From: Oscillatoriaceae cyanobacterium Prado104
GTDB taxonomy: Bacteria > Cyanobacteriota > Cyanobacteriia > Cyanobacteriales > Microcoleaceae
Reading direction: 5' to 3'
NCBI GenBank assembly: GCA_025454405.1
Contig: JALOON010000026.1
Coordinates: 1-64,000 of the forward strand
Length of the DNA stretch: 64,000 bases
Below, piece by piece: positions 22,157-32,262 of this stretch (positions within the stretch are counted from its first letter, which is position 1; every line of letters begins with the position of its first letter). The translations under genes and the position numbers were made by a program. The notes beneath the pieces are model-generated. The model was not told the DNA's origin. It did no database searches and saw only the letters and a program-made list of their open reading frames with translations.

Positions 22157-22395
22157 AAATTATCGAGTTACAAAGCGGGCAAACACTAGATGAGGCAATT
22201 GCTTTGGCAAAAGGCGAACCAGTAGTTTTGCGCCAGCCTGACGGCAAAATGTTTGCCCTCGCCCCAGTTGATGATTTTGAAATTGAAGTGGAACTGCTCA
22301 AAAAAAATGCTGAGTTTATGGCTTTTTTGAAAAACTTATCTCAAGAGAAAGCAACAATTTCACTGCGATCGTTACGAGAAGAGTTAGGGTTGTGA
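22153..22395 (+). CDS. Antitoxin of the RelE-type pair
   Basis: 80 residues, MKIIELQSGQTLDEAIALAKGEPVVLRQPDGK, a Phd/YefM-like small antitoxin pattern with a C-terminal helix ATISLRSLREELGL that would bind toxin. Starts with ATGA overlap on the broken toxin gene. Confidence 0.65.
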   Translation: MKIIELQSGQTLDEAIALAKGEPVVLRQPDGKMFALAPVDDFEIEVELLKKNAEFMAFLKNLSQEKATISLRSLREELGL

Positions 22396-22518
22396 ATTTA
22401 GTTCAACATTGCGATTGTCTTAAATAGCGATCGAACTCATATATCGCTAGTTGATTCTACTTCCAATCGCTCCCTCATTTCTGACTCGGAAAATCCCCCT
22501 TTTCCTTTTTGTTCCTTA

Positions 22519-22725
22519 GCTGACTCCAAAATCGATGCAGAAAATCGCGCTTTAGTGGAAGCAGAATATCAAGAAGTTTTGCAAATAGCAGAGGAAAATA
22601 GGCGATATTGGGAAGAGCGAAATCGCGAACATTTTGCTCGCATCGCTCAACTGCCACCAAAACCCGGTACAGAAACTCTCTGGGCAAAACTTCGAGCACA
22701 AAAAGCAAAGCACGGATTGGATTAA
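22519..22725 (+). pseudogene. Truncated antitoxin-like frame
   Basis: Reads ADSKIDAENRALVEAEYQEV and later GTETLWAKLRAQKAKHGLD; highly helical and charged. No good start codon is in frame, so the N-terminus seems lost. TAATG overlap couples it to the next frame. Confidence 0.45.
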
Positions 22726-23011
22726 TGAGTTTTTCGATCGACCACAATCTTGAAGGACAGGCTGTTATCCTATACGGAAATATTGCTAAGCAAGGTTGGC
22801 TCACTCTGTTACCTATACGCTTTGTGACTTTTGAAGAACTTGGCATACCGGTTAGTAGTGACGATATGCCTCCGGCACGCTACGCGAACGCATTGTCTGG
22901 CGATGCGCTCAAGAAAACCAGATGATTTTACTGACTGCAAATAGAACGATGAAAGGCCAAGACTCGCTGGAGGAAGTTATTCGCGAAGAAAATGCGATCG
23001 ATTCATTTTAA
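22725..23011 (+). pseudogene. Frameshifted PIN-like (DUF5615-like) toxin remnant
   Basis: The first frame reads DHNLEGQAVILYGNIAKQGW and LLPIRFVTFEELGIPVSSDD, then shifts within about 22870-22925 into repeat-like cggcacgctacgcgaacgc. A second frame continues MILLTANRTMKGQDSLEEVI to the stop at 23011. Both halves belong to one cyanobacterial toxin family; the gene is broken by a repeat insertion. Confidence 0.6.
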
Positions 23012-23154
23012 TATCCATGATATAATCACTTGTTCTGCGCGATCGCCGCCTGGAGTTGCTAGCCGGTGAAGTTTGCCAGACAAGTCCAGAAACCCCAATT
23101 CATTACAAAAATATTTCCACTTCCTCAAAAGTTGTGCTATAATATATTCAATAG

Positions 23155-23228
<74 letters not shown>

Positions 23229-23469
23229 TGCTTTTCTATCCTTTGTCAGTCAATAAGTTGAGATTTTATGTCCTCTCAAATGAATTCTTGGTTTGACTGG
23301 GATGGTATCTAGCGATTGAAATGGCTGTGTTTTTTCTCGGAAAGTTGTATTGCTTTGAGCGCGGAGGACAACACTCTGATGCTGGCGGTGCAACCATTGC
23401 GCCAGCTCTATGTTATAAACTTCACGATCGCCTGCGATCGCTAATTTATATCTTCGATCGATCTATTCT

Positions 23470-24999
23470 ATGAAAATTGAACTCGCTTCTATTTCTAAAC
23501 GCTTTGGTTCGGTGCTGGCTAACGATAACATATCGCTGACTGTTGAAGCTGGCAGCATTCACGGTTTGCTGGGAGAAAACGGGGCGGGAAAAAGTACGTT
23601 GGTCAAAATTTTGAGCGGTTTTATTGCGCGCGATCGCGGTTCGATTCTCTTAAACAACATACCAGTTGAAATCGCCAATCCCGAGGCGGCAATCCATCAT
23701 GGAATCGGAATGCTGCACCAAGATCCGCTGGATTTTCCGGCGCTTTCTGTTTGGGAAAATTTTACGATCGGGCGCTTGAATGCTGCTGGTGTGAAAAGCA
23801 CTGAAGTTCTCACTAAAAACCGGACTTCAGTCCTGACTGCCAAAGGAAAATTTTTGTCTAAAAAGGTGGCGGTCGGAGAGTTAAAAGAATTAGCAAGTCA
23901 GTTTAATTTTAATTTAGACATTAATGAAAAAGTTGGCAATCTCAGTGTCGGCGAACGGCAGCAATTGGAGTTGTTGCGGCTGCTATCTCTGGGGGTGCAA
24001 ACTTTAATTTTGGATGAACCGACGACGGGGATTTCTGCTTCTCAGAAAGATGCTTTATTTGCGGCGGTGAAACAGTTAGCTGCGGAGGTCAAGTCGGTGA
24101 TTTTTGTATCTCACAAACTGGAAGATGTCGATGTGCTGTGCGATCGCGCTACGGTGATGCGACAGGGCCGTGTTGCGGGGAATGCAGAAATGCCTTGTCC
24201 CAGCAGTAAATTAATTGAAATGATGTTCGATCGCGAACTCGCTCAACCTAACAAACCGCCAACCGCACGATCGGATGTTGCTTTAAACTTGCACAATATT
24301 ACCATCAAAGACGATCGTTTGAATATCAAAATTGATAACTTAGAAGTGCAGCGCGGTGAAGTAATCGGACTGGCAGGTTTGGAAGGTAGCGGTCAAAGAT
24401 TGCTGTTATTGCTTTGTGCTGGTTTGCTGCCTGCTAGCTCCGGTACAATGATCGTTAACGGAACAAACATGACGCGCAAATCTTATCAAGAATACTTGCA
24501 AGCGGGTGTGGGAATTTTGCCGGCCGATCGCCTCAAAGAAGGATTAGTTAGCGGTTTGTCAATTCGCGAACACGTCGCCCTGCGATCGCCTAGCAAAAGT
24601 TTATTTGTTAACTGGAAAGATACGCGGGAGATGGCGCAACAGGCAATCGCTTTTTTCAACATTCGCGGCACTCCCGACAGCCAAGTCGAACGCTTGTCGG
24701 GAGGCAACCAGCAGCGGACTCAATTAGCTTTGCTGCCCGTACCTTTGAATTTGTTGCTGATGGAACATCCGACGCGAGGTTTGGATATTGAATCGTCAAT
24801 TTGGGTGTGGCAGCAGTTAATTGCGCGCTGTCAAACCGGGACAGCAATTCTGTTTGCTTCCTCAGATTTGGATGAAATAATGCAGTACAGCGATCGAGTA
24901 ATTGTTTTTAGCGGTGGCAACGTATCAGAGGCGATCGACACCGCAGAATTAACAGCAGCTAAATTAGGACGGGCGATCGGCGGTAAGTTGAATTTGTAA
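23470..24999 (+). CDS. ABC transporter ATPase, sugar/nucleoside type (two ABC domains)
   Basis: 509 residues with duplicated nucleotide-binding domains, as in RbsA/YufO-type proteins. First domain: Walker A GENGAGKS (about 36-43), LSVGERQQLELLRLL, LILDEPTTG. Second: GLEGSG degenerate Walker A (about 304-309), VERLSGGNQQRTQLA, LLMEHPTRGLD. The second site lacks the lysine, as is usual in this subfamily. Partner permeases and the binding protein are not in the window. A palindromic repeat (23800-23831, actgaagt...acttcagt) is read in frame as an insertion near residues 111-121. Confidence 0.87.
   Translation: MKIELASISKRFGSVLANDNISLTVEAGSIHGLLGENGAGKSTLVKILSGFIARDRGSILLNNIPVEIANPEAAIHHGIGMLHQDPLDFPALSVWENFTIGRLNAAGVKSTEVLTKNRTSVLTAKGKFLSKKVAVGELKELASQFNFNLDINEKVGNLSVGERQQLELLRLLSLGVQTLILDEPTTGISASQKDALFAAVKQLAAEVKSVIFVSHKLEDVDVLCDRATVMRQGRVAGNAEMPCPSSKLIEMMFDRELAQPNKPPTARSDVALNLHNITIKDDRLNIKIDNLEVQRGEVIGLAGLEGSGQRLLLLLCAGLLPASSGTMIVNGTNMTRKSYQEYLQAGVGILPADRLKEGLVSGLSIREHVALRSPSKSLFVNWKDTREMAQQAIAFFNIRGTPDSQVERLSGGNQQRTQLALLPVPLNLLLMEHPTRGLDIESSIWVWQQLIARCQTGTAILFASSDLDEIMQYSDRVIVFSGGNVSEAIDTAELTAAKLGRAIGGKLNL
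23800..23831. repeat. Small palindrome read in frame inside the ABC ATPase gene
   Basis: ACTGAAGT (23800-23807) and ACTTCAGT (23824-23831) are perfect arms. The encoded stretch (KSTEVLTKNRTSVLTAKGK) interrupts the conserved region between the Q loop and the signature. Confidence 0.6.
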
Positions 25000-25054
25000 C
25001 ACCCCGCACCAGCAGTTGTCGTCTCGGCGAAAAATCTACCTTTCTATGAGGTTT

Positions 25055-25113
25055 GCGATCGATCTCCGCCACAGGTTCAAAACTCGGAACCACTAAATCA
25101 TCATTCTGCATGG
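25055..25113 (-). pseudogene. Displaced copy of the apcE 3' end
   Basis: On the minus strand it reads [18 protein letters not shown] against [18 protein letters not shown] at the end of apcE (33293-36025). About 47 of 59 bases match 33299-33357; differences are largely synonymous. Similarity stops sharply upstream of the codon for Gln. It bounds the caspase island on its left. Confidence 0.7.
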
Positions 25114-25189
25114 TAAAATGTTTGCAGCATAAAAATTTTAGCCTCTTAAATAAAAGCCCCAGTCGGGCTGTCAACCTGCGGAATAATAG

Positions 25190-28100
25190 ATGTCAGCTAT
25201 GGTAAATAATTCCAGTACGCAACAGTTAGAAAGAGATCTGGCTAAACTCTGGATGGTTTTAGTCGGAGTAAACCATTATCAAGATGGTCAAATACCTAAC
25301 TTGAGATACTGCGCTAATGATTGTAAAGAGTTAGCCGAAGTTTTAAAAATAGCTACTCAACAGTTTCAGGAAGCAGAAATTATTCCTCTTTACGATGGTG
25401 GTGAGAAATCTCCTGAGTTATCAGCGATCGTTTCCAGTATCCAACAGTTTCGTTTAGCCCAACCAGAAGATACGGTTTTATTCTACTTTTCAGGACACGG
25501 TTATCTAGACTCTAATAATCGACCAATTTTATGTGTGGCGGATACAAGTTTATCAGATTTAGCAGCAACGGGATTAAAGTTAGATATTCTGTTGAATGAA
25601 CTCAGACAATGTAAAGCAAAACGTCAACTTGTTTGGTTAGATGCTTGTCAAGAACAAGAGCAACAGCAAGATAACAGCATTAGACAAAATCCTGCGGGTC
25701 AACTGTTAGCAGTTTTAGAACAGCAAGCAGAACAGAGTCAAGACTTCTATGCTATGCTTTCCTGCAATCAGACAGAACGTTCTTGGGAAATTCCGGAATT
25801 AAAACATGGCTTATTTACCCACTGTCTGATTGAAGGTTTAGGGGGAAAAGCAGCTAACGCTGAAGGGAAGATTGATGCAGACAGCTTGTTTAAGTATGTC
25901 GAACGCAGTAGCCATAAATTTATTGAATATAAGAAAAATTTTGCCGATGATTTTTCTAAGGGGATGGGGGGAACTGTTAGAGAATCATCTACCAAATTAA
26001 AAGTCGATCGATTTCCAGCAAATGCTTCTCAAACTCCCCAACGAATTGCTAGAGGTAGTGGGGAATTAATTATTGGACTGTCTACTCCTCCCACTCAGAG
26101 AAGGGCTTTAATTGTCGATAATTTATCTGCTTCCCAAGCTGATATTAGTCTATGTAAAATACTGCAATCTCTAGGAAGTTTTGAAGTCGATTATTGTTTT
26201 CTTCGAGATAAGCATAGGCTAAATATTCAGCAATTGATTGCTAGTTATTTACAAGAGGAAAGTAATAAAGCTGTTTTCTTGTATTTAGCAGGAACGATTG
26301 AATCTAGTCACCTAGAAACCTACGATTTGGTTTGGAATCGGGACAACAGAATCAATCTTAACTGGCTTAGTCAACAGTTACGAGAGTCCCCTGTTAAAGA
26401 AGTTATAATTATTGCTGATATTTTAGACAGCAGCGGTACTACTAAAAATTTTATTGAAATCTTACAACCCAATCAGGATAAATCTCTGTGTTCGATCGCA
26501 GCAACTACCGCTGTACCTCATAGTAGGAAGTTTCTCCATCAATTAGTAACTGTACTGGAAACCGCAGGAAAATCAAAAAGAGAGTTTTGGGTTGCGGAAT
26601 TAATTACTCAATTACAAAGATGGTGCGAATCCCAAGCCGATATTAATTTAAAACTGTGGTTATCGGGTTCTACTGAAGTGATGGATATTCTCTCAGTAGA
26701 AGTACAACGTTCCGATAATGAAATATTTGAAATTGAACTGTGTCCTTACAAGAGTTTACAAGCTTTTACCCAAGATGATGCTTACTTTTTTCACGGGCGA
26801 GAAGAATTAATTGCCGAAATTATCGATAAATTACAATCTACCTCTTTCTTAGCTGTAGTAGGGGCTTCCGGTAGTGGTAAATCTTCCGTTGTTAAGGCAG
26901 GAGTTATACCAAAGTTATTAACAGAGGGGTTATTTAATTATGAATTAGAAGAGTACAAATCCTGTCAATCTTGGGTGATGTTTCCTGGGGATAATCCTCT
27001 GGCTGCTTTAGCGAAAACATTAGCCCCAGATAACCCAGCGTTTTTAGAAGGGGTATTACATTTAGGAGTTGATTCATTAGTAGCATGGTTGCGCCAACAA
27101 CCCCAAGAAATATCGGTGTTAGTCATCGATCAATTTGAAGAATTATTTACCCTGACAGGAGAAACAGATTGTGTTAATTTTATCTCTCTGATTTTAGGTG
27201 GAATCCAAAAAGCTAGGGACTGTTTCAAAGTAATTATTACTCTCAGAAGTGATTTTCTCGATGAATGCTTGGGAATGAGCGAATTAGCTCCTTTAATTAC
27301 AAAATCTCAAGTATTAGTTCCATCTTGTCGTTTGGAAGACAAACAATATCGGCAAATTATTGCCCAACCCGCGCAAAAAGTGGGTTTAGAAGTGGAAGAT
27401 GGTTTAATTGCGCTGCTGCTGGAAGAATTAAGAGAGGGAAATTTACCTTTATTACAGTATGCCCTAGAAGAATTATGGCAAAAGCGCAGCCGAGGAAAAT
27501 TGACTGTTAAGGATTATCAGCAATATATTGGTAAATTGGGTAAATTTCTCAGCAATAAAGCCCAGGAAACTTATAATAATCTGAGTGAAGTTCAACAAAA
27601 ATGTGCCCAGTCAATTTTTCTGTCTTTAGTCTTTTTAGTTAAAGAGGAAGAAGACAGCAATAAAGATACTCGCCGTCGCTTACCGATATCGAAGTTATCA
27701 GTTAATAAGTATAAGGATGTTTTGGATTCGACTTTGCAAGCTTTAATTGAAGCGCGATTAATTGTAGTCAGTGGGGAAGAAAATAATTTATCTCTAGTCG
27801 ATCGAGAACAGGTTAATGCTGCTGACGATAAGGGAAATCAGCCAATAAATAATTTAGTGCTAGCTGCTTCCGTTGACGATAAGGGAAATCAGCCAATAAA
27901 TAATTTAGTGCTAGCTGCTTCCGTTGCAGAAGAAACTGTCAGGAATCAAAGCAAAGATAAAGTGACAGTAGAAGTCGCCCATGAAATCTTATTAAGGGAT
28001 TGGGAAACATTGAAATGGTGGTTAGATGAGAATCGGGAGAAATATCGCTTAATTAAGGAAATTAATCAAAAAGCAGATGAGTGGACACAAAATGAGAAGC

Positions 28101-30892
28101 GAGATGGTTTCTTATTGTCCAAAGGGGCTTTGGTAAAATATGAAGAGTTTTATGTTAATTATGCTGATGAACTTTCTGGGAAGAGTAACGAGTTTATTGA
28201 TGTTAGTATTAGAGACAGAGATAAGGCTGAAAGGTTAGCTAAACGCCGTCAGCGTCAGATTATTGGTGGTTTAACTGGAGGGATAGTAGTGATTTCAATG
28301 GTTGCGGGTGTTGCTTTGTGGCAATTGCGTCGGGCAACTATTAGTGAGATTAATGCGCTTAGTAATTCTGCTGAAGCAGCATTAGCATCAAATCAAGATT
28401 TAGATGCACTTGTAACAGGATTAAAAGCTGCCAAAAAAGTAAATAATATTTTTTTGTGTAACGATTATAAAACTAAAATTAAAATCTTGGGTACGCTGCA
28501 AGATGTATTTTACAAAATTAAAGAGTTTAATCGTTTAGAAGGTCATACAAATAATATTAGAAGTACAAAATATAGCTTTGATGGGCAAACTATTGCTACT
28601 GCCAGTCAAGATAATACAGTTAAACTTTGGAGTCTTCAAGGAAAGTTACTTCATACTTTAGAAGGTTCTTATTCAGTATTTAGTCCAGATGGACAAACGA
28701 TTGCTACACTTACCAAAGGTAAAACAGTTAAACTTTGGAATTTTCAAGGACAATTACTTCTTTCTTTAGACGGTTATAAAGATGATAGCATCAATCGACT
28801 ATTCTTTAGTGCCGACGGACAAACGATTGCCATAGTTGAAGATAAAATAGTTAAACTTTGGAGTCTTCAAGGACAATTAATCTCTTCTATAAACGTCAAT
28901 AAAGACCGCATATTATTTAGCCCAAATGGACAAACAATTGCTACAGTTAGCGAAGATAACAAAGTTAAACTTTGGAATTTTCAAGGACAATTACTTCATT
29001 CTTTAAACAGTCATAAAGATTATATCGATAAAGTACTATTTAGTGCGGATGGAAAAACGATTGCTACTGCTAGCAAAGATAAAACAATTAAACTTTGGAA
29101 TCTTAAAGGACAATTACTTCGTAATTTAAAAAATCCTGGAGGTTATTTTGATAATTTAGTATTTACAGAAAAGGGTTATTTTGAAAATTTAGCATTAAGT
29201 CCAGATGGAAAAAATGTTGCTTTTTCCCAAGATAAAATACTGAAGATTTGGAATTTTAAAGGAGAGTTAATTCAGTCTATAAAAAGTCATACACAGGATA
29301 TCCAAAGAATAGAATTTAGCCCTGATGGGCAAACTATTGCTTCTCTGAGTACAGATGAAACAGTAAAACTTTGGAATCTTCAAGGAGAATTGCTTCATTC
29401 TCTAATAATCGATCACAGTGAGTTCCCTGAACTCAATTATTTTTATCACTTATTATTTAGTCCAGATAGTCAAATTATTTCTTTTGCTAATGCAGGTAAT
29501 ACAGCAAAACTTTGGAATCTTCAAGGAAAGTTACTTTATTCTCCAAAAGATTTGACAAAAATTAATACAAGCATAGGCTCAAGTTTTGCAAATAGCAGCA
29601 TAGTATTTAGTCCAAACAATAAAACTATTGCTTTTGTTGGCGATAATTTTGTAAAGTTTTGGAAATCCCAAGAACAGTTACTTTATTTTTCACAGGTATT
29701 TCGCTATACTGCATTTAGTACAAATGGTAAAATCATCGCTGCTGCTAGTTCCGATCGCACCCTAAAGCTGTGGAATATCAAAAGACAATTACTTCATACC
29801 TTAGAAGGTCATACTGGCAATATTCAAAGCATAGTCTTTAGTCCAGACAATCAAACTATTGCTTCTGCTAGTTCTGATCGCACCATAAAACTGTGGAATA
29901 TTAAAGGACAATTACTTCATACCTTAGAAGGTCATACTGGCAATATTAAAAGCATAGTATTCAGTCCAGACAATCAAAATATTGCTGCTGCTAGTTCCGA
30001 TAACACAATAAAACTGTGGAATATCAAAGGACAATTACCTCATGCTTTAGAAGGTCATACCGGCGATATTAAAAGCATAGTATTTAGTCCAGATAGTCAA
30101 ACTATTGCTGCTGCCAGTGAAGATAAGAAAATAAAGCTGTGGAATATCAAAGGACAATTACTTCATACTTTAGAAGGTCATACTGATAGTGTTTATAGCA
30201 TAGCATTTAGTTCAGATGGTCAAACTATTATCTCATTTAGTTTTGATGATACAGTCAAACTGTGGAATATCAAAGGACAATTACTTCATACCTTAGAAGG
30301 TCTTACTGGTAATATTAAAAGCATAGTATTTAGTCCAGATAGTCAAACTATTGCTGCTGCTAGTAAAGATAACACAATAAAACTGTGGAATATCAAAGGA
30401 CAATTACTTCATACTTTAGAAGGTCATACTGGTGATATTAAAAGCATAGTATTTAGTTCAGACAGTCAAACTATTGCTTCTGCCAGTTCTGATAACACCA
30501 TAAAGCTGTGGAATACAAAAGGACAATTACTTCATACTCTAGAAGAAGCTCATAAAAAGTGGATAAATACTATAATATTTAGTCCAGATGGTCAAATTAT
30601 TGCTTCTGCTGGTTATGATGAACAAGTTAAACTATGGAATAGAAAAGGACAATTACTTCACACTATAAAAACCAATAATAATGCCAATATTGAAAAGATT
30701 GTATTCAGTTCAGATAGTAAAAGTATTGCTTTTTTAAATAACGATAATGGTAACGATACAATAGTACTCTGGAGTTTAGACTTAGACAATGTAATGGCAC
30801 GTGGCTGCGACTGGGCACGAGACTACCTAACCAACAACCCCAACATCAGTGCAGAAGACCGAAAAATCTGCGATGGGATTGGCAGTAAATAA
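25190..30892 (+). CDS. Caspase-like / STAND NTPase / WD40 multidomain protein
   Basis: 1900 residues. Residues about 15-270: peptidase C14-like domain with the His in FYFSGHGYLD (about 101) and a Cys in VWLDACQEQ (about 152). About 500-800: STAND NTPase, Walker A GASGSGKS (about 557-564), Walker B VLVIDQFEELF. About 1022-1046: one membrane segment. About 1115-1865: many WD40 blades with consensus TLEGHTGNIKSIVFSPD and KLWNIKGQLLHTL. Such sensor-ATPase-protease fusions resemble NLR-like cell-death or antiviral systems; WD40 repeats sense, the NTPase oligomerises, the caspase acts. Blades near residues 1520-1780 are nearly identical, so they recombine. A 51-base exact tandem duplication (27824-27925) repeats 17 residues. 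Confidence 0.88.
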   Translation: MSAMVNNSSTQQLERDLAKLWMVLVGVNHYQDGQIPNLRYCANDCKELAEVLKIATQQFQEAEIIPLYDGGEKSPELSAIVSSIQQFRLAQPEDTVLFYFSGHGYLDSNNRPILCVADTSLSDLAATGLKLDILLNELRQCKAKRQLVWLDACQEQEQQQDNSIRQNPAGQLLAVLEQQAEQSQDFYAMLSCNQTERSWEIPELKHGLFTHCLIEGLGGKAANAEGKIDADSLFKYVERSSHKFIEYKKNFADDFSKGMGGTVRESSTKLKVDRFPANASQTPQRIARGSGELIIGLSTPPTQRRALIVDNLSASQADISLCKILQSLGSFEVDYCFLRDKHRLNIQQLIASYLQEESNKAVFLYLAGTIESSHLETYDLVWNRDNRINLNWLSQQLRESPVKEVIIIADILDSSGTTKNFIEILQPNQDKSLCSIAATTAVPHSRKFLHQLVTVLETAGKSKREFWVAELITQLQRWCESQADINLKLWLSGSTEVMDILSVEVQRSDNEIFEIELCPYKSLQAFTQDDAYFFHGREELIAEIIDKLQSTSFLAVVGASGSGKSSVVKAGVIPKLLTEGLFNYELEEYKSCQSWVMFPGDNPLAALAKTLAPDNPAFLEGVLHLGVDSLVAWLRQQPQEISVLVIDQFEELFTLTGETDCVNFISLILGGIQKARDCFKVIITLRSDFLDECLGMSELAPLITKSQVLVPSCRLEDKQYRQIIAQPAQKVGLEVEDGLIALLLEELREGNLPLLQYALEELWQKRSRGKLTVKDYQQYIGKLGKFLSNKAQETYNNLSEVQQKCAQSIFLSLVFLVKEEEDSNKDTRRRLPISKLSVNKYKDVLDSTLQALIEARLIVVSGEENNLSLVDREQVNAADDKGNQPINNLVLAASVDDKGNQPINNLVLAASVAEETVRNQSKDKVTVEVAHEILLRDWETLKWWLDENREKYRLIKEINQKADEWTQNEKRDGFLLSKGALVKYEEFYVNYADELSGKSNEFIDVSIRDRDKAERLAKRRQRQIIGGLTGGIVVISMVAGVALWQLRRATISEINALSNSAEAALASNQDLDALVTGLKAAKKVNNIFLCNDYKTKIKILGTLQDVFYKIKEFNRLEGHTNNIRSTKYSFDGQTIATASQDNTVKLWSLQGKLLHTLEGSYSVFSPDGQTIATLTKGKTVKLWNFQGQLLLSLDGYKDDSINRLFFSADGQTIAIVEDKIVKLWSLQGQLISSINVNKDRILFSPNGQTIATVSEDNKVKLWNFQGQLLHSLNSHKDYIDKVLFSADGKTIATASKDKTIKLWNLKGQLLRNLKNPGGYFDNLVFTEKGYFENLALSPDGKNVAFSQDKILKIWNFKGELIQSIKSHTQDIQRIEFSPDGQTIASLSTDETVKLWNLQGELLHSLIIDHSEFPELNYFYHLLFSPDSQIISFANAGNTAKLWNLQGKLLYSPKDLTKINTSIGSSFANSSIVFSPNNKTIAFVGDNFVKFWKSQEQLLYFSQVFRYTAFSTNGKIIAAASSDRTLKLWNIKRQLLHTLEGHTGNIQSIVFSPDNQTIASASSDRTIKLWNIKGQLLHTLEGHTGNIKSIVFSPDNQNIAAASSDNTIKLWNIKGQLPHALEGHTGDIKSIVFSPDSQTIAAASEDKKIKLWNIKGQLLHTLEGHTDSVYSIAFSSDGQTIISFSFDDTVKLWNIKGQLLHTLEGLTGNIKSIVFSPDSQTIAAASKDNTIKLWNIKGQLLHTLEGHTGDIKSIVFSSDSQTIASASSDNTIKLWNTKGQLLHTLEEAHKKWINTIIFSPDGQIIASAGYDEQVKLWNRKGQLLHTIKTNNNANIEKIVFSSDSKSIAFLNNDNGNDTIVLWSLDLDNVMARGCDWARDYLTNNPNISAEDRKICDGIGSK
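27824..27925 (+). repeat. Exact 51-bp tandem duplication inside the STAND gene
   Basis: Copies 27824-27874 and 27875-27925 are identical and in frame, each encoding DDKGNQPINNLVLAASV. It lies in the linker between the NTPase module and the membrane segment; perfect identity means it is recent. Confidence 0.95.
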
Positions 30893-31021
30893 ACAATGCT
30901 ACCTAATTAAAATTCAGCCCCCTACGATTTTTATTTGTTTTTATTTGTTTTGATTTATCTCCAATTTACCTTGATTTTGGAGCTGTTTTACCATGCCTTC
31001 AGTTAAGTCAAGGTAAAACCC

Positions 31022-31369
31022 ATGAAATTCCAAAAGCAACTCAGTCAATTAATTAACTCCGACGACATTATCAAAACCCTCCCCCGCCTTGAAGCTTTTT
31101 GTTCTACCAAAGACCACAATCATCTTAACCGACGCTTGCAACAAAGAGCAATTAGTTGGGACATGATTAAACTAGCCATAGCTTACGGAAAACTTCAATA
31201 TCATTCTGGCGCTACAACCTGGACGCTATTGGATAAAAGCCTAGAGTACACGCCCTACGCAAGATTTATCGACAAATTAAGAGGACTGCGAATTATTGCA
31301 GCTAACCACTCTTCAGATAACACCCTCAAACTCAGCACCGCTTACTGGGCCTACGATTTGAGAAGATAA
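31022..31369 (+). CDS. DUF4258-like small protein
   Basis: 115 residues. NRRLQQRAISWDMIKLAIAYGKLQYHSG is the H-x-R-x-x-QR-x-I...GxxxY pattern of DUF4258, a family related in fold to RelE/BrnT-like RNases and often toxin-like. It starts 130 bases after the caspase-STAND gene on the same strand, so it may belong to the same locus. No antitoxin partner is obvious. Confidence 0.6.
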   Translation: MKFQKQLSQLINSDDIIKTLPRLEAFCSTKDHNHLNRRLQQRAISWDMIKLAIAYGKLQYHSGATTWTLLDKSLEYTPYARFIDKLRGLRIIAANHSSDNTLKLSTAYWAYDLRR

Positions 31370-31459
31370 CTCTCTCATTTATTTTGATTTGTTTTCTCCT
31401 CATTTCTTTTGATTTAGCCCCCCCATTACTATACCAATATCGAGAGATTCAACAAGACA

Positions 31460-32044
31460 ATGAACAAATCACTCACAGCTATTCTAGCATTAGGTTTATC
31501 GATCGCTTCCCCAAGCATCGCCACTACCAAGCAAATTGTTACCTCAATCATTTCAGAAAATATTGCCACTATCCTGACAAATCAGGGCGACAATATTTCC
31601 AATGCTTTTTTATCTTCTCCCTTAAATAACGAGCAATTAATAGCTCAATCTGTGGCGCGTTTAAAATTCAGTTGGCGTTCAGCGCACAGTTTAGAGCTTG
31701 TTGCGGTAGCAACAAAGTTCATTATGACAGCTAAAACAGAGGATTTGGCTGCACTTGTGGTACTCATACTTTCAGGGCATGATATTTACCTGGTGAGAGT
31801 TAGACTGGAGAACACTGGGAACGTTCCTTTGAGAGTTTATCCTCAAAATATCAACTCTTATTACGGCAACAAATCTACCAGTGTCATACCCATACCAGAT
31901 AATCGTTTCTTGCAACCGGGTGTACTCAATCCAGGTTACTACATAGATAAACCTGTGATTTTTATCGCACCCTACGGTTTAAGCCTGCAAAGGGATGTCC
32001 GCATGGGATACAGAGATAACTCTATCGAAGTAATTCATGATTAG
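31460..32044 (+). CDS. Secreted hypothetical protein
   Basis: 194 residues. MNKSLTAILALGLSIASPSIA is a clear signal peptide with an AxA-like cleavage site. The mature part is beta-rich (IYLVRVRLENTGNVPLRVYPQNINSYYG), suggesting a small Ig-like or adhesin-like domain. No family recognised. Positioned within the caspase island. Confidence 0.65.
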   Translation: MNKSLTAILALGLSIASPSIATTKQIVTSIISENIATILTNQGDNISNAFLSSPLNNEQLIAQSVARLKFSWRSAHSLELVAVATKFIMTAKTEDLAALVVLILSGHDIYLVRVRLENTGNVPLRVYPQNINSYYGNKSTSVIPIPDNRFLQPGVLNPGYYIDKPVIFIAPYGLSLQRDVRMGYRDNSIEVIHD

Positions 32045-32262
32045 TTTCCTGTGAAGATTCTTTCTTCAGCTAATCAACTTTATTTAAAGACATTCTGATA
32101 GCAAGCTTTCGACGCGATATCCATCGAATGCTTGCTTCTCCTCCAAGGCGCATTCGCTGCAGGAATTACCCAGACGATAGGGGATGGGAATAAAAATAAA
32201 GTTTCACATCTTTACTGCAACTTGGTATTACAATCACAATCAAATACTTTGGAGTTCCTCAA

